Source of the DNA: Candidatus Pelagibacter communis
GTDB lineage: Bacteria; Pseudomonadota; Alphaproteobacteria; Pelagibacterales; Pelagibacteraceae
Direction of reading: 5' to 3'
Length of the DNA: 64,000 nt
Assembly: GCF_001180025.1 (NCBI RefSeq)
Contig: NZ_CVSK01000030.1
Location: 62,001 to 126,000, forward strand
A model generated the notes under the pieces. It was not told the DNA's origin. It ran no database searches and saw only the letters and a program-made list of their open reading frames with translations. Below, one piece after another: positions 36,128 through 45,985 of this stretch. The number at the start of each line of letters is the position of its first letter. Position 1 is the first letter of the stretch. The translations under genes and the position numbers were made by a program.

Positions 36128-36571
36128 TTAAGCTGTAGCTTGTTTTTTCTCTTCAGTTTTAGGAGATTCTTTGGTTGTATCTTTTTTTGGTTTATCAACT
36201 CTCTTGGCTTCAACGTCTCTATCAACAAATTCAATTATTGCCATTGGAGCATTATCTCCATATCTAAATCCAGCTTTAATTATTCTTGTGTAACCACCTT
36301 TTCTATTCTGGTATCTTTTAGAAAGTGTTTTTTTAACTTTATTAGCTGATTTAATATCTTGTAGTTTAGAAACCAACATTTTGGTTGTCTGTAAAGTTTC
36401 TTTTTTACCTAATGTTATTATCTTGTCCGCCTGTGGTTTTAAGAATTTAGCTTTTGGCAAAGTAGTTTTAATCTGCTCATACTTAATTAAAGAATTGAGC
36501 ATATTCTTAAGTAAAGCTTTTCTGTGCTCTGATGTTCTATTTAACTTCTTATTTGCCAAACCATGTCTCAT
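36128..36571 (-). CDS. rplQ: Ribosomal protein bL17
   Basis: Large-subunit protein near the exit tunnel. The 147-residue sequence opens [20 protein letters not shown], here the family's N-terminal signature, with [20 protein letters not shown] and the core block [19 protein letters not shown] Lys/Thr/Glu-rich tail of about 25 residues is added after the core. Last gene of the rpsM-rpsK-rpoA-rplQ alpha unit; its ATG shares one base with the rpoA stop. Confidence 0.97.
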   Translation of the reverse strand: MRHGLANKKLNRTSEHRKALLKNMLNSLIKYEQIKTTLPKAKFLKPQADKIITLGKKETLQTTKMLVSKLQDIKSANKVKKTLSKRYQNRKGGYTRIIKAGFRYGDNAPMAIIEFVDRDVEAKRVDKPKKDTTKESPKTEEKKQATA

Positions 36572-37599
36572 TAAATTGATTCCTCCAATTTCTTAGACAT
36601 TTCAGCAATGTTGTCTGGTGGCCAGTTAGGAATTTCCATTCCTAAATATAGAGACATACCTGTTAAAACTTCTTTAATTTCATTTAATGATTTTCTTCCA
36701 AAATTAGGTGTTCTCAACATTTCACCTTCAGATTTTTGAACTAGGTCACCGATATAAATAATATTATCATTTTTTAAGCAGTTCATTGATCTAACTGATA
36801 GCTCTAACTCATCTACTTTTCTTAGTAAGTTTTTGTTAAATTCAGGTTCAGTAGAAACTTCTTTTATAGGAGCTTCAACTGGTTCATCAAAGTTTATAAA
36901 CATTTTTAGCTGATCTTGGAAAATTCTAGCTGAATAAGCTACAGCATCTTCAGCAGAAATTGATCCATTAGTTTCGACTTCCATTATTAATTTGTCATAA
37001 TCTAATGCTTTACCTTCTCTAGCAGTACTTACTGAATACGAAACTTTTTTAACTGGACTATAAAGGGAGTCTATAGCAATAAGGCCTAATGGTGGCTCTT
37101 CCGGTTTATTTAGCTCTGCAGGAACATATCCTTTACCTGTATTAACGTTCATCTCCATGTGAAAAGTTGTGTTTTCATCTAGATTACAAATAACTAAATC
37201 AGGATTTAAAATTTCAACGTCTGCAACTGGAGCTATATCTGAAGCTTTAATTTCTCCAGGTCCTTTTGCGTCTAAAATTAATTTTTTTGTGCCTTCTGAA
37301 TTACTTTTTAATGCTAAAGATTTTACGTTTAATACGATATCTGTAACATCTTCTCTGACACCTTTTATTGAAGTGAATTCATGTAAAACTCCATCAATTT
37401 GAATTGATGTAACAGCAGCTCCTCTTATGGATGATAATAAAATCCTTCTTAGAGAATTTCCTAAAGTTAATCCATAACCCTTTTCTAAAGGCTCTGCTAC
37501 AATTTTTGCATGGGTTAAGTCATCACTAATTTGAACATCTAATTTAGATGGCTTAATTAATGACTTCCAATTTTTTACATTAACATTTTCGACTTCCAT
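36571..37599 (-). CDS. rpoA: RNA polymerase alpha subunit
   Basis: Assembly and regulator-binding subunit of RNA polymerase. The 342-residue protein has the N-terminal dimerisation domain ([22 protein letters not shown], seen as [28 protein letters not shown]) and a complete C-terminal domain ([31 protein letters not shown]) that contacts UP elements and activators. Both flanking junctions are one-base TAATG overlaps. An AAGGAGAG ribosome-binding site is visible inside the end of rpsK. Confidence 0.98.
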   Translation of the reverse strand: MEVENVNVKNWKSLIKPSKLDVQISDDLTHAKIVAEPLEKGYGLTLGNSLRRILLSSIRGAAVTSIQIDGVLHEFTSIKGVREDVTDIVLNVKSLALKSNSEGTKKLILDAKGPGEIKASDIAPVADVEILNPDLVICNLDENTTFHMEMNVNTGKGYVPAELNKPEEPPLGLIAIDSLYSPVKKVSYSVSTAREGKALDYDKLIMEVETNGSISAEDAVAYSARIFQDQLKMFINFDEPVEAPIKEVSTEPEFNKNLLRKVDELELSVRSMNCLKNDNIIYIGDLVQKSEGEMLRTPNFGRKSLNEIKEVLTGMSLYLGMEIPNWPPDNIAEMSKKLEESI

Positions 37600-38048
37600 T
37601 AAACTCTCCTTTTCTTTGGTGGTCTAGTTCCATTATGAGGCATTGGTGTAGTGTCTTTAATTGACAAAATCTTAAATCCTCTAGCTTGCAATGCTCTTAA
37701 AGCTGTTTCTCTTCCTGATCCAGGTCCTTTTACTTCAACGGATAAAGTTTTCATTCCATACTCAAGAGCTTTCGAAGCTGCAGCATCAGCTGCTATCTGT
37801 GCAGCGTAAGGAGTAGATTTTCTTGATCCCTTAAAACCTTTTTGTCCAGCAGATGCCCAGGAAATTACATTTCCATTTGTATCTGCAATAGAGATAATGG
37901 TATTATTAAATGTTGATTGCACATATGCAATTCCATTTAAAATATTTTTTTTAACTTTCTTTTTTTTTGAATAAGAACTTTTTACACTTTTCTTAGTAGA
38001 CTTTTCTACCTTCTGATCTTTGTTCTCAACCTTATCAGTTTTAGCCAT
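37599..38048 (-). CDS. rpsK: Ribosomal protein uS11
   Basis: Small-subunit platform protein. The conserved core from about residue 38 ([19 protein letters not shown], then [20 protein letters not shown] and [13 protein letters not shown] at the end) is complete. At 149 residues it exceeds the usual 125-130 because of a Lys/Ser-rich N-terminal extension of about 20-30 residues. Located between rpsM and rpoA as in other alphaproteobacteria. Confidence 0.98.
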   Translation of the reverse strand: MAKTDKVENKDQKVEKSTKKSVKSSYSKKKKVKKNILNGIAYVQSTFNNTIISIADTNGNVISWASAGQKGFKGSRKSTPYAAQIAADAAASKALEYGMKTLSVEVKGPGSGRETALRALQARGFKILSIKDTTPMPHNGTRPPKKRRV

Positions 38049-38050
38049 GA

Positions 38051-38434
38051 CTATTTTTTAGTTGGTGTTAATTTTTTTCCAGCAATAGCGATTGCTTTAC
38101 CTTTTCTTGTCCTTGCATTACATCTAGTTCTTTGTCCTCTAACAGGTAATTTTTTTCTATGTCTTGTTCCTCTGTAACAAGCTAGATCAATTAATCTTTT
38201 AATACTTAATGAATAATCTCTCCTTAAATCACCTTCTACTTTAAAGTTTTGATCGATGTACTCTCTAATTTTTAAAATTTCTTCATCTGTTAATTCGTTT
38301 ACTCTTTTAGCTCTTGGAATTTCTAAAGATGAGCAAATTTGCTGAGAGAATTTATCACCAATTCCATAAATATAAGTTAAACCTATATGAACAAGTTTAT
38401 TCTGTGGAATGTTTATACCTGCGATACGAGCCAT
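38051..38434 (-). CDS. rpsM: Ribosomal protein uS13
   Basis: Small-subunit head protein contacting the A and P sites. The 127-residue sequence has [21 protein letters not shown] at the start (first 20 residues conserved), YIGIG-type helix-hairpin-helix region ([13 protein letters not shown]), and the C-terminal [25 protein letters not shown] segment, given in part. First gene of the alpha unit, behind a good promoter match in the 55-base gap after adk. infA and rpmJ are not between secY/adk and rpsM. Confidence 0.98.
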   Translation of the reverse strand: MARIAGINIPQNKLVHIGLTYIYGIGDKFSQQICSSLEIPRAKRVNELTDEEILKIREYIDQNFKVEGDLRRDYSLSIKRLIDLACYRGTRHRKKLPVRGQRTRCNARTRKGKAIAIAGKKLTPTKK

Positions 38435-38457
38435 AATTTTTGTGATAAATTGTGCCT

Positions 38458-38485
38458 TTTATATAAGAAGATTAATCAAAGTCAA
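38458..38485 (-). promoter_or_regulatory. Internal promoter candidate for rpsM-rpsK-rpoA-rplQ
   Basis: On the minus strand TTGACT (38485-38480) is 16 bases from TATAAA (38463-38458), each matching 5/6 consensus positions. It lies in the 55-base adk-rpsM gap, one of few real gaps in the cluster, giving a leader of about 17 bases before the rpsM ATG. This would separate control of RNA polymerase alpha from the upstream S10-spc genes. Confidence 0.55.
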
Positions 38486-38489
38486 CGTC

Positions 38490-39053
38490 TTATACATTGA
38501 TAAAAGCATCTATTTTCCTTGTTATTTCTTCAATTTCTAAGCTTCCATCAATCTCTTTAAAATTTGGATTCTCAGAGTAGAAATTTAGAACTGGTTGGGT
38601 TGTTTCCATGTATTTCTCATACCTTAAAACTATCGTATGAGTATCATCATCAGATCTTTTTTCTATAATTTTTCTCTTCTCAAGTCTTTTTAGAATTGTT
38701 TCTTTATCTACGTTTAGGAATAAAATTAAATCTATACTCTGATTTGAATTTTTTAGTAATACTTCTAAATTTTTAGCCTGACTTAATGATCGAGGATATC
38801 CATCAAAGATTAATTTATTTTTTTTTTGAGGATCAGATATTAAATTTTCAATAAGTTTATTAACAATATCATCACTTATAAATTTTCCGTTCTTCATGTC
38901 ATTGGTTATTGCTTTACCAATGTCTGAATTTTTTTTGATTTCTTCTCTTAAAAGATCACCTGTTGAAATTTGAAAAGCATTTAATTTGTTTACTAGATAT
39001 TTAGACTGAGTACCTTTTCCAGCACCAGGAGGTCCAAATAAAATTATATTCAC
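38490..39053 (-). CDS. adk: Adenylate kinase
   Basis: Interconverts ATP+AMP and 2 ADP. The 187-residue protein has the P-loop LFGPPGAGKGTQSKYL, QISTGDLLREEI, LIFDGYPRSLSQA and the Arg-containing short lid (KRSDDDTHTIVLRYEKY). The LID domain is the short, zinc-free form common in alphaproteobacteria, explaining the length below 214. It is placed between secY and rpsM, as in related genomes; its start abuts the secY stop. Confidence 0.97.
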   Translation of the reverse strand: MNIILFGPPGAGKGTQSKYLVNKLNAFQISTGDLLREEIKKNSDIGKAITNDMKNGKFISDDIVNKLIENLISDPQKKNKLIFDGYPRSLSQAKNLEVLLKNSNQSIDLILFLNVDKETILKRLEKRKIIEKRSDDDTHTIVLRYEKYMETTQPVLNFYSENPNFKEIDGSLEIEEITRKIDAFINV

Positions 39054-40334
39054 TTACTTACCAAATTTTGTTTTTTTAATCAGTTGTTCGTATTGTGAAC
39101 TCATTAATCTAGTTTGTATTTGTGTTACAGTATCGATAGCTACTACAACAACAATTAATATAGATGCACCACCTAAATAAAAAGGTATTGGATAGTTTGC
39201 AATTAAAAATTCTGGCATCAAACAAACTAGGGTTAAATATAGAGCACCAATTGTAGTTAGTTTTGTTGAAATATTTTCAATGTACAACGCAGTACTTTCG
39301 CCTGGTCTAATTCCTGGTACAAATCCTCCATACTTTCTAAGATTCTCAGCAGTTTCGGTTGGATTGAATGTTATAGAAGTATAAAAAAAAGTAAAAAATA
39401 TTATTCCTGATGCATATAGTAACATATAAAGAGGTTGTCCTTGAGTAAAATAAGAGCTCAAGTTTAAAAATGTTTCATTGTTAGAAAATGAAAAATTTGA
39501 GAATGTTACTGGTAGTAATAGAAGTGCAGAAGCAAAAATTGCAGGAATTACTCCAGCCTGATTTATTTTTAAAGGTAAATGTGAAGACTCTCCTCCATAC
39601 ATTTTGTTACCCATTTGTCTTTTAGGATAATTAATTAGAATTTTTCTTAATGCTCTTTCCATAAAAACCACAAAAAGAATTGTAACTATTAATAGAACAA
39701 ATATTGCCAAGATCATAAAAGTTGAAACTGCACCAGTTCTACCTAATTCAAAAGTCGTTACCAAAGCTCTTGGAATTTCAGCCACAATACCAGCAAAAAT
39801 TATTAAAGATATACCGTTACCAATACCTCTTTGAGTAATCTGTTCACCTAACCACATTAAAAATACTGTTCCTGCAACAATCGTTGTAACAGTGGTTATT
39901 TTAAAAAAAGCTCCTGGATTAATCACTAAGTCTGCTGATGACTCCAAACCAACTGATAAACCATATCCTTGCACTGTAGCAAGTAATACTGTTCCATATC
40001 TAGTGATTTGTGTAATTTTAGCTCTACCAGTCTCACCTTGTGCTTTTAAATTTTTAAAATATTCAGTAACACCAGTTAAAAGTTGAACAATTATAGCAGA
40101 AGAAATGTAAGGCATAATTCCTAATGCAAATATAGCCATTCTGCTAACTGCACCTCCTGCAAAAACATTAAACATACCAAGTAACCCTTTTTGGTTACCT
40201 TCCATCATTATCTTTAATTGCTCAGGATCTATGCCTGGTAAAGGTACAAAAGTTCCAAATCTATAAACGGCTAGAATTAAAATAGTAAATATAATTCTAT
40301 TTCTTAAATCATTTGTTGATGATGATGCGCTCAT
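39054..40334 (-). CDS. secY: Protein translocase subunit SecY
   Basis: Channel subunit of the SecYEG translocon. The 426-residue protein has about ten membrane segments, including FGTFVPLPGIDPEQL, MAIFALGIMPYISSAIIVQLL (shown in part), and QRGIGNGISLIIFAGIVA, and the cytosolic loop EDFGGN-equivalent GGFVPGIRPGESTA near the C-terminus. Length is normal. It follows rplO by nine bases in the spc order. SecE is encoded at 63014-63205 in the same cluster. Confidence 0.98.
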   Translation of the reverse strand: MSASSSTNDLRNRIIFTILILAVYRFGTFVPLPGIDPEQLKIMMEGNQKGLLGMFNVFAGGAVSRMAIFALGIMPYISSAIIVQLLTGVTEYFKNLKAQGETGRAKITQITRYGTVLLATVQGYGLSVGLESSADLVINPGAFFKITTVTTIVAGTVFLMWLGEQITQRGIGNGISLIIFAGIVAEIPRALVTTFELGRTGAVSTFMILAIFVLLIVTILFVVFMERALRKILINYPKRQMGNKMYGGESSHLPLKINQAGVIPAIFASALLLLPVTFSNFSFSNNETFLNLSSYFTQGQPLYMLLYASGIIFFTFFYTSITFNPTETAENLRKYGGFVPGIRPGESTALYIENISTKLTTIGALYLTLVCLMPEFLIANYPIPFYLGGASILIVVVVAIDTVTQIQTRLMSSQYEQLIKKTKFGK

Positions 40335-40343
40335 ATAAACAAA

Positions 40344-40796
40344 CTATTTTTTTAATTGAATAGATCCACCAATTTTTTCTAGTTTTTCTATTGCTGATTT
40401 AGATGCTAGGTCAGCTTCAATATTAATTTTATCTTTTACTTCTCCAGAACCCAAAATTTTTAATTTTTTAGAGTTTTTATTTATTAATTTGAGTTTTTTT
40501 AATATTTCCGTGTTTAATACTTCATTCGGATTAATGTTTTTTTTGTCTATGTAAGATTGAATTTTATCTAGATTTAAAATTGCTACACTCTCTTTTGATA
40601 TTGGGTTAAAACCTCTTTTTGGAAGTCTTCTGTATAATGGCATTTGACCACCTTCAAAACTTTTTATAGCTACGCCGGATCTTGATTTTTGACCTTTAAC
40701 ACCTCTACCTGATGTTTTTCCTTTACCCGAACCAATTCCTCTTCCAACTCTTATTTTAGATTTATTGATTTTTTCTCTATTATTTAAAGTAATCAT
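40344..40796 (-). CDS. rplO: Ribosomal protein uL15
   Basis: Large-subunit assembly protein. The 150-residue sequence has [45 protein letters not shown] in part, and a C-terminal [20 protein letters not shown] block. The start shares one base with the rpsE stop, leaving no room for rpmD (uL30), which lies between these two genes in most proteobacteria. Confidence 0.97.
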   Translation of the reverse strand: MITLNNREKINKSKIRVGRGIGSGKGKTSGRGVKGQKSRSGVAIKSFEGGQMPLYRRLPKRGFNPISKESVAILNLDKIQSYIDKKNINPNEVLNTEILKKLKLINKNSKKLKILGSGEVKDKINIEADLASKSAIEKLEKIGGSIQLKK

Positions 40797-41311
40797 TATC
40801 CTCTTTTTTCAATTATTTCAGAAATTTTTTTATTTCTAATTGCTGATATTTGTTTTGGTGAACTTTGTTTCATTAATGCTTTCATTGTAGCTCTAATAAC
40901 ATTGTGCGCATTGGAAGTTCCCATAGATTTTGCAACAATATCTTTTACACCTAAAACTTCACAGACTGCCCTAACAGGTCCGCCTGCAATAATACCTGTT
41001 CCTTTAGAAGCAGCTCTTAGCACTATTCTACCTGAGCCGTCTTTTGCCTTAACGTCATGATGTATCGTTCTGCCTTCTCTTAATGGTATATGAGTAAGTT
41101 TTCTTCTTGCCATCTCATTTGCTTTTTTTATAGCATCAGGTACTTGTTTTGCTTTTGCGTGAGCTATACCGATTTTACCTGCTTGATTTCCAACAACTAC
41201 AAGCGCTGAAAATCCAAATCTTCTTCCACCCTTAACAACTTTAGTAATACGATTTATGTGAACTAATTTCTCTAATATATCGTCAGTTTTTTTATCTTTT
41301 ATATTTTCCAT
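40796..41311 (-). CDS. rpsE: Ribosomal protein uS5
   Basis: Small-subunit decoding-fidelity protein. The 171-residue sequence has an S5 N-terminal dsRNA-binding domain ([20 protein letters not shown]) and the C-terminal domain ([40 protein letters not shown]). The loop where spectinomycin-resistance changes occur in other species (KVVKGGRRF) looks wild type. Two bases separate it from rplR. Confidence 0.98.
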   Translation of the reverse strand: MENIKDKKTDDILEKLVHINRITKVVKGGRRFGFSALVVVGNQAGKIGIAHAKAKQVPDAIKKANEMARRKLTHIPLREGRTIHHDVKAKDGSGRIVLRAASKGTGIIAGGPVRAVCEVLGVKDIVAKSMGTSNAHNVIRATMKALMKQSSPKQISAIRNKKISEIIEKRG

Positions 41312-41313
41312 AC

Positions 41314-41670
41314 TTAAAATTCCATCCCGTTTTCTCTTAGAGTTTCTGCAAAAACTTTAATTCTACCATGATATTTATAAGAACCTCTATCAAAGTAAAT
41401 TTTAGTAATTTTTTTCTCTTGAGCTTTTTTAGCTAATTTTTGAGCAACCAATTTAGATAGTTCAGTTTTATTAACTTTGTCTGCTGATCTAAGATCTTTT
41501 TCTACAGATGAAGCTGATAACAAGGTTACGTTTTTTGTATCATCAATTATTTGAGCTGAAATATTTTTTGATGATCTAGAAATACTTAATCTAAATCTAT
41601 CTTTTGAAGCAACTTTTTTAACTTTATTACTAACTCTAAATCTTTTTCTTATACTAGTGTTTAATTTCAT
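41314..41670 (-). CDS. rplR: Ribosomal protein uL18
   Basis: 5S rRNA-binding protein of the central protuberance. The 118-residue sequence has the basic N-terminal segment, [20 protein letters not shown], and the C-terminal [24 protein letters not shown] signature (shown in part in the family as FDRGGYKYHGRVKALAE). Shares one base with the rplF stop. Typical length and spc-operon position. Confidence 0.97.
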   Translation of the reverse strand: MKLNTSIRKRFRVSNKVKKVASKDRFRLSISRSSKNISAQIIDDTKNVTLLSASSVEKDLRSADKVNKTELSKLVAQKLAKKAQEKKITKIYFDRGSYKYHGRIKVFAETLRENGMEF

Positions 41671-42209
41671 TACTTTTTCTTACCCTCTTTTTTAAGAACA
41701 TACTGTCCTTTTTCTCGAACACCTTTTCCTTTATATGGCTCGATTTTTCTTAATGTTTTGATTTTAGAAGCAACTTCACCAACTAGCTGCTTGTCAGAGC
41801 CTGTAATTTTTAATGTTGTTTGTTTTTCTACGGCAATTTTAATGCCCTCTGGTATGTCAAAATTGATATCATGACTATAACCCAATTGTAAGTTTAACTG
41901 ATTTCCTTTTAACGCTGCTCTATAACCAACACCAACTAATTCTAAGGTTTTTTCATAACCTGTGCTTGATCCAATAACAGCATTATTGATTAAACTTCTA
42001 TTCATTCCCCAAAGTCTTTTTGAGTTTTGATCTACTTTTTTTGGTTTAATAGAAATTTCTTTACCCTCAATTATATCTAAATTAAACATATCTAGATCAA
42101 CATTGATTGATTTTTTCCCTAGAGGTCCCTCTATATTTATAATATTTCCGGCTAAAGCAACTTTTACTTTTTCTGGGATCGATATGTTTATTTTACCTAT
42201 TTTAGACAT
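41670..42209 (-). CDS. rplF: Ribosomal protein uL6
   Basis: Large-subunit protein near the factor-binding site. The 179-residue sequence has two tandem domains; diagnostic are [33 protein letters not shown], in part, and the C-terminal [19 protein letters not shown] followed by [14 protein letters not shown]. Complete and of normal length. One-base overlaps on both sides (rpsH and rplR). Confidence 0.98.
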   Translation of the reverse strand: MSKIGKINISIPEKVKVALAGNIINIEGPLGKKSINVDLDMFNLDIIEGKEISIKPKKVDQNSKRLWGMNRSLINNAVIGSSTGYEKTLELVGVGYRAALKGNQLNLQLGYSHDINFDIPEGIKIAVEKQTTLKITGSDKQLVGEVASKIKTLRKIEPYKGKGVREKGQYVLKKEGKKK

Positions 42210-42604
42210 TAAAATACCTTACAAATTATTTCGCCACCAACTTTTTGTTTTCTAGCATCTATATCAGTCATTACTCCTTTTGGAGTTGATACAATAGCAA
42301 TTCCTAAACCATTATTTATTTTGGGTAAGCTATCTGCAGATGAAAAAATTCTTCTTCCAGGTTTTGATACTCTTTCAAAAGCACTAATTACTGGATTACC
42401 TGAATGGTACTTAAGTTCTAATGATAGAATTGGTTTCTTTTCTTCAGAACTTACTTTAAAATCTTTAATAAAACCTTCATTTTTAAGTATATCTGCAATT
42501 TTTGTTTTAAAATTAGATGAAGGTAATTCTACCTTTTTATGATTTCTGGCTTGAGCATTCTTCACTCTTGCAATCATATCTCCTATTGGGTCACTTAAAC
42601 TCAT
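42209..42604 (-). CDS. rpsH: Ribosomal protein uS8
   Basis: 16S rRNA-binding assembly protein. The 131-residue sequence starts SLSDPIGDMIARVKNAQARN and ends with the diagnostic NGLGIAIVSTPKGVMTD and GGEIICKVF. In E. coli S8 represses the spc operon at an mRNA site near rplE; the nearly gap-free arrangement here leaves no obvious separate leader, so that control cannot be inferred from sequence alone. Confidence 0.98.
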   Translation of the reverse strand: MSLSDPIGDMIARVKNAQARNHKKVELPSSNFKTKIADILKNEGFIKDFKVSSEEKKPILSLELKYHSGNPVISAFERVSKPGRRIFSSADSLPKINNGLGIAIVSTPKGVMTDIDARKQKVGGEIICKVF

Positions 42605-42615
42605 AATTTTCCTTT

Positions 42616-42921
42616 CTACCAGCTAGATTTAACTAAGCCAGGTATCTTTCCTTGTAATCCTAATTGTCTTAATGCAATTCTTGAAATTTTTAATTTTCTG
42701 TAAACACCATGAGGTCTTCCAGTAATTTCACATCTATTCATAACTCTTGTTTTAGCCGAGTTTCTTGGCAGTTTAGATAATTTTTGTTGCGCTTTAAATC
42801 TTTCTTCTAATGGAATCTTTTTATCCATTACAATCTTCTTTAATGCTTGTCTTTTCTTGTAAAGCCTATCTGAAAGCTTAATTCTTTTTTTATTTTTATT
42901 AACAGCGCTTAACTTTGCCAT
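42616..42921 (-). CDS. rpsN: Ribosomal protein uS14, zinc-free long form
   Basis: Small-subunit head protein. The 101-residue sequence is the long type without CxxC zinc pairs (only one Cys, in MNRCEITGRP). The C-terminal block SAKTRVMNRCEITGRPHG and YRKLKISRIALRQL matches the family. It lies between rplE and rpsH as usual. The absence of zinc ligands removes a zinc demand, which fits an oceanic lifestyle (inference). Confidence 0.97.
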   Translation of the reverse strand: MAKLSAVNKNKKRIKLSDRLYKKRQALKKIVMDKKIPLEERFKAQQKLSKLPRNSAKTRVMNRCEITGRPHGVYRKLKISRIALRQLGLQGKIPGLVKSSW

Positions 42922-42923
42922 AT

Positions 42924-43478
42924 TTAATTATCTCCTTTTTTAATAAATGGAAAATTCATTTTTTCTAGTAACGCAAAACTATGCTCTTTATTTATTGTTT
43001 TAATAACTATTACTATATCTAAACCTCTAACTTTGTCTGCTCTATCAAAGCTTACTTCTGGAAAAATTATATGCTCTTTAATTCCAAATGTATAATTACC
43101 AAATTTATCAAAGCCTTTTGGTGACAAACCTCTAAAATCTTTAATCCTTGGTAATGCAATATTCACTAATCTATCTAAGAATTCATACATTCTATTTTTT
43201 CTTAAAGTTACTTTTAAACCAGCGTTTGATCCTTTTCTTGTTTTAAAATTCGCAACTGATTTTTTAAATTTTGTTGTTACTGGTTTTTGTCCAGTAATTT
43301 TAGCCATATCTTCTTCACATGATTTTAAAATCTTAGAATCTGAAGCATCTAAACCAAGACCCATATTTAAAATAACTTTCTCAATTCTTGGTGCCATATA
43401 AATATTCTTAAAACCAAACTGGTCTTTTAACGCAGGTTGAATTTCTTTATTAAATATTTCTTTTAATCTTGGTGTCAT
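42924..43478 (-). CDS. rplE: Ribosomal protein uL5
   Basis: 5S rRNA-binding protein contacting P-site tRNA. The 184-residue sequence shows NIYMAPRIEKVILNMGLG, ITGQKPVTTKFKKSVANFK, LRKNRMYEFLDRLVNIALPR and DFRGLSPKGFDKFGNYTFGI, in order and complete. The start shares one base with the stop of a shortened rplX. Confidence 0.98.
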   Translation of the reverse strand: MTPRLKEIFNKEIQPALKDQFGFKNIYMAPRIEKVILNMGLGLDASDSKILKSCEEDMAKITGQKPVTTKFKKSVANFKTRKGSNAGLKVTLRKNRMYEFLDRLVNIALPRIKDFRGLSPKGFDKFGNYTFGIKEHIIFPEVSFDRADKVRGLDIVIVIKTINKEHSFALLEKMNFPFIKKGDN

Positions 43479-43723
43479 TATTTTTTAGCCTCTTTTTTTT
43501 TTGCAACTTTTTCATCAATTAGTTTTAGGTTTGAAATATGTATAAAACTTTCTTTAGGAAAAATTCCACCTTTTTTCTCTTTAGTTGTTTTAACGTGTTT
43601 TTTTACCATATTTATTTCTTTAACCTTTGCTCTGTTATTAGCTCTATCAATTTCAATAACTTCACCTTCTTTTTTTTTATCTTTTCCAGTTAAAACTCTT
43701 ACTTTCAAACCTTTTTTAATCAT
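43478..43723 (-). CDS. rplX: Ribosomal protein uL24, C-terminally shortened
   Basis: Assembly-initiator protein binding 23S rRNA. The KOW core is present ([51 protein letters not shown]). At 81 residues it is about 20-25 shorter than the usual 102-105: after ISNLKLID the sequence goes straight to a Lys/Ala tail ([11 protein letters not shown]), so the segment that in E. coli continues to the GFRFEDGKKVR strand is missing. The next gene starts on its stop codon. Confidence 0.94.
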   Translation of the reverse strand: MIKKGLKVRVLTGKDKKKEGEVIEIDRANNRAKVKEINMVKKHVKTTKEKKGGIFPKESFIHISNLKLIDEKVAKKKEAKK

Positions 43724-44091
43724 TATAAAACCTCCGGTGCCAAAGAAATAATTTTCATTTGACCTCTACTTCTTAATTCTCTTGTAACTGGTCCAAAAAT
43801 TCTTGTTCCTACTGGCTCCCCCTTGTCATCAACTAATACAGCAGCATTATTGTCAAATCTTACTTTAGAACCATCATTTCTGTGAATTCCCTTTTTAACT
43901 CTTACAACTACAGCTTTATGGACAGATCCTTTTTTAACTTTTCCTTTAGGTATCGCCTCTTTAACTGCAATTACAATTGTATCACCAATGCTAGCGTATC
44001 TTCTTTTAGATCCACCTAGAACTTTAATGCACTCAATTCTTTTTGCACCAGTATTATCAGCTACTTGTAACTCTGTTTGAACACCAATCAT
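43723..44091 (-). CDS. rplN: Ribosomal protein uL14
   Basis: Large-subunit protein at the subunit interface. The 122-residue sequence starts [20 protein letters not shown], matching the family's MIQxxTxLxVADNSGA pattern, and carries [20 protein letters not shown] and [20 protein letters not shown]. It has the standard length. One-base overlaps join it to rpsQ and rplX. Confidence 0.98.
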   Translation of the reverse strand: MIGVQTELQVADNTGAKRIECIKVLGGSKRRYASIGDTIVIAVKEAIPKGKVKKGSVHKAVVVRVKKGIHRNDGSKVRFDNNAAVLVDDKGEPVGTRIFGPVTRELRSRGQMKIISLAPEVL

Positions 44092-44327
44092 TACTTTGCA
44101 CTCTCCATAACTTGAAATTTTTTATTTTTAGAAAAAGGTTTACTCTCAATAATTGAAACTTTATCGCCGGTTTTGAACTTATTATTTTCATCGTGAGCGT
44201 TATAGTTTTTTCTAACTCTGATTACTTTTTTTAGAACTGGATGAGAATATTTACGTTCTACCATAACAGTAACTGTTTTATTTGGTTTGTCGCTTATAAC
44301 TACACCTGTAAGTATTTTTTTAGGCAT
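44091..44327 (-). CDS. rpsQ: Ribosomal protein uS17
   Basis: Primary 16S rRNA-binding protein with an OB fold. The 78-residue sequence opens [20 protein letters not shown] and continues with [20 protein letters not shown] and the [20 protein letters not shown] block. Length is typical. It begins eight bases inside the end of rpmC. Confidence 0.97.
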   Translation of the reverse strand: MPKKILTGVVISDKPNKTVTVMVERKYSHPVLKKVIRVRKNYNAHDENNKFKTGDKVSIIESKPFSKNKKFQVMESAK

Positions 44328-44511
44328 TTGCTTTTCCTTTTAAAATTGTTTTTAATCTTGCTATTGTTTTTCTAGTTTCTCCAATTTTAGCTGGGTTTGT
44401 TACTTGTGAATTCATTTTTTGAAATCTGAAATTAAAAAGATCTTTTTTAAGTTTATCGATATTTTTCACAATTTCGTCCTTTGATAATTTTTTAATTTCT
44501 TGTTTTTTCAT
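44320..44511 (-). CDS. rpmC: Ribosomal protein uL29
   Basis: Helical hairpin protein at the tunnel exit, close to the SRP/trigger-factor site. The 63-residue sequence has the L29 pattern [20 protein letters not shown], then [20 protein letters not shown] and ARLKTIL. Overlaps rpsQ by eight bases and rplP by one base. Confidence 0.95.
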   Translation of the reverse strand: MKKQEIKKLSKDEIVKNIDKLKKDLFNFRFQKMNSQVTNPAKIGETRKTIARLKTILKGKANA

Positions 44512-44921
44512 TATGCAAATCTCTTAATTGTTTTGGTCTTTATAGGTAATTTTGCTGATGCTTTGTATAAAGCTTCTTTTGCAATTTGCTCAGAAACACC
44601 ATCAACTTCAAATAATATTCTTCCTGGTTTTACTCTGCACGCAAAGTATTCTGGTGAACCTTTTCCTTTACCCATTCTGACTTCAATTGGTTTTTTTGAA
44701 ACTGGTATATTTGGAAATATTCTTGTCCAAACTCTTCCTTGTCTTTTCATATGTCTTGTTAAAGCAACTCTTGCAGCTTCTATCTGTTTTCCAGTAACTC
44801 TTTCAGGCTGTAAAGCTTTTAATGCGTAAGCACCATAATTAATAGTACTTGCTCTAGTAGCAGTACCGTGAATTCTGCCTTTATGCGCTTTTCTCCACTT
44901 TGTTCTTACAGGTTGAAGCAT
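44511..44921 (-). CDS. rplP: Ribosomal protein uL16
   Basis: Large-subunit protein near the A site. The 136-residue sequence has [60 protein letters not shown] and [20 protein letters not shown]. Complete and normal in length. Two bases separate it from rpsC. Confidence 0.98.
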   Translation of the reverse strand: MLQPVRTKWRKAHKGRIHGTATRASTINYGAYALKALQPERVTGKQIEAARVALTRHMKRQGRVWTRIFPNIPVSKKPIEVRMGKGKGSPEYFACRVKPGRILFEVDGVSEQIAKEALYKASAKLPIKTKTIKRFA

Positions 44922-44923
44922 TA

Positions 44924-45601
44924 TTATTTACCTTCCTTTGGGGTTACCTTGTTAGTTTCTTGGCTAAATTCTCTAGCAAAAACTTCACCTTTATAAATCC
45001 AAACTTTAATACCAATAATTCCATATGTCGTAAGAGCCTCTGCCTCTGCATAATCTATATCAGCTCTTAAAGTATGTGATGGAATGCTTCCATCTCTTAA
45101 CCACTCTGTTCTGGCTATTTCATTTCCCCCGAGTCTTCCACTTACAGAAACTTTAATTCCTTTTGCTCCAAGTCTAATACATGATTGCATTGCTCTTTTC
45201 ATAGCTCTTCTATAAGAAATTCTTTTAACGAGCTGCTGAGCTATGTTTTCAGCTACTAAATAAGCGTTAGTTTCAGGTTTTTTAACTTCTTTAATATTTA
45301 GATTAACTTCATTTGTTGTGAATTTTGAAAGATTATTTTTAATTTTGTCTATATCACTTCCTTTTTTTCCAATAACAAATCCAGGTCTAGAAGTATAGAT
45401 TGTAACATAACATTTATTAGATGTTCTTTCGATCATTACCTTAGATACACCAGAGTTGATTACATTTTTCTTGATATATTCCCTAATTTTAAAATCTTCG
45501 ATTAGGTAATTTCCAAAATCTTTTTTCTTAGCATACCACACAGAGTCCCATCCTCTGTTGACACCTAATCTAAAACCTACAGGATTAACTTTTTGCCCCA
45601 T
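44924..45601 (-). CDS. rpsC: Ribosomal protein uS3
   Basis: mRNA entry-channel protein with helicase role. The 225-residue sequence opens [20 protein letters not shown] and has the KH domain ([20 protein letters not shown]), [20 protein letters not shown] and the C-terminal [17 protein letters not shown]. It starts 17 bases before the end of rplV, one of the longer overlaps in the cluster. Confidence 0.98.
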   Translation of the reverse strand: MGQKVNPVGFRLGVNRGWDSVWYAKKKDFGNYLIEDFKIREYIKKNVINSGVSKVMIERTSNKCYVTIYTSRPGFVIGKKGSDIDKIKNNLSKFTTNEVNLNIKEVKKPETNAYLVAENIAQQLVKRISYRRAMKRAMQSCIRLGAKGIKVSVSGRLGGNEIARTEWLRDGSIPSHTLRADIDYAEAEALTTYGIIGIKVWIYKGEVFAREFSQETNKVTPKEGK

Positions 45602-45983
45602 GCTTCTCCATTTGTTTTGCTTCTGATAAAATAATTGTAACAGTTGACCAAGGTTTTAATATTGGTGCTGCTCTTCCTTTAGCTCTTGGTCTAAATCTTT
45701 TCATAACTATTTTTTTTCCACAATATGCTTCTTTAACAATTAATTTATCAATATCGTATTGAAAATTATTTTCAGCATTGGCTACAGCTGAACTGATAGT
45801 TTTTCTAACATCTCTAGTAACTCTCTTTTCTGAAAACTGTAAATCTCTAATAGCAACATCAACTTTTTTGCCAACGATACTTTTAAGTATTGGATTTAAC
45901 TTTCTAACACTTGATCTAATACCGTTATTAATAGATTTCACTGTTTTTTCGTTAGATTTATCTATTTTCTTTTTCTTGCCCAT
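45585..45983 (-). CDS. rplV: Ribosomal protein uL22
   Basis: Tunnel-wall protein. The core has [60 protein letters not shown] and the end [10 protein letters not shown]. At 132 residues it is longer than the usual 110 because of a Lys-rich N-terminal extension of about 20 residues and a short C-terminal tail. The beta-hairpin carrying macrolide-resistance sites looks unaltered. Confidence 0.97.
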   Translation of the reverse strand: MGKKKKIDKSNEKTVKSINNGIRSSVRKLNPILKSIVGKKVDVAIRDLQFSEKRVTRDVRKTISSAVANAENNFQYDIDKLIVKEAYCGKKIVMKRFRPRAKGRAAPILKPWSTVTIILSEAKQMEKHGAKS

Positions 45984-45985
45984 AA

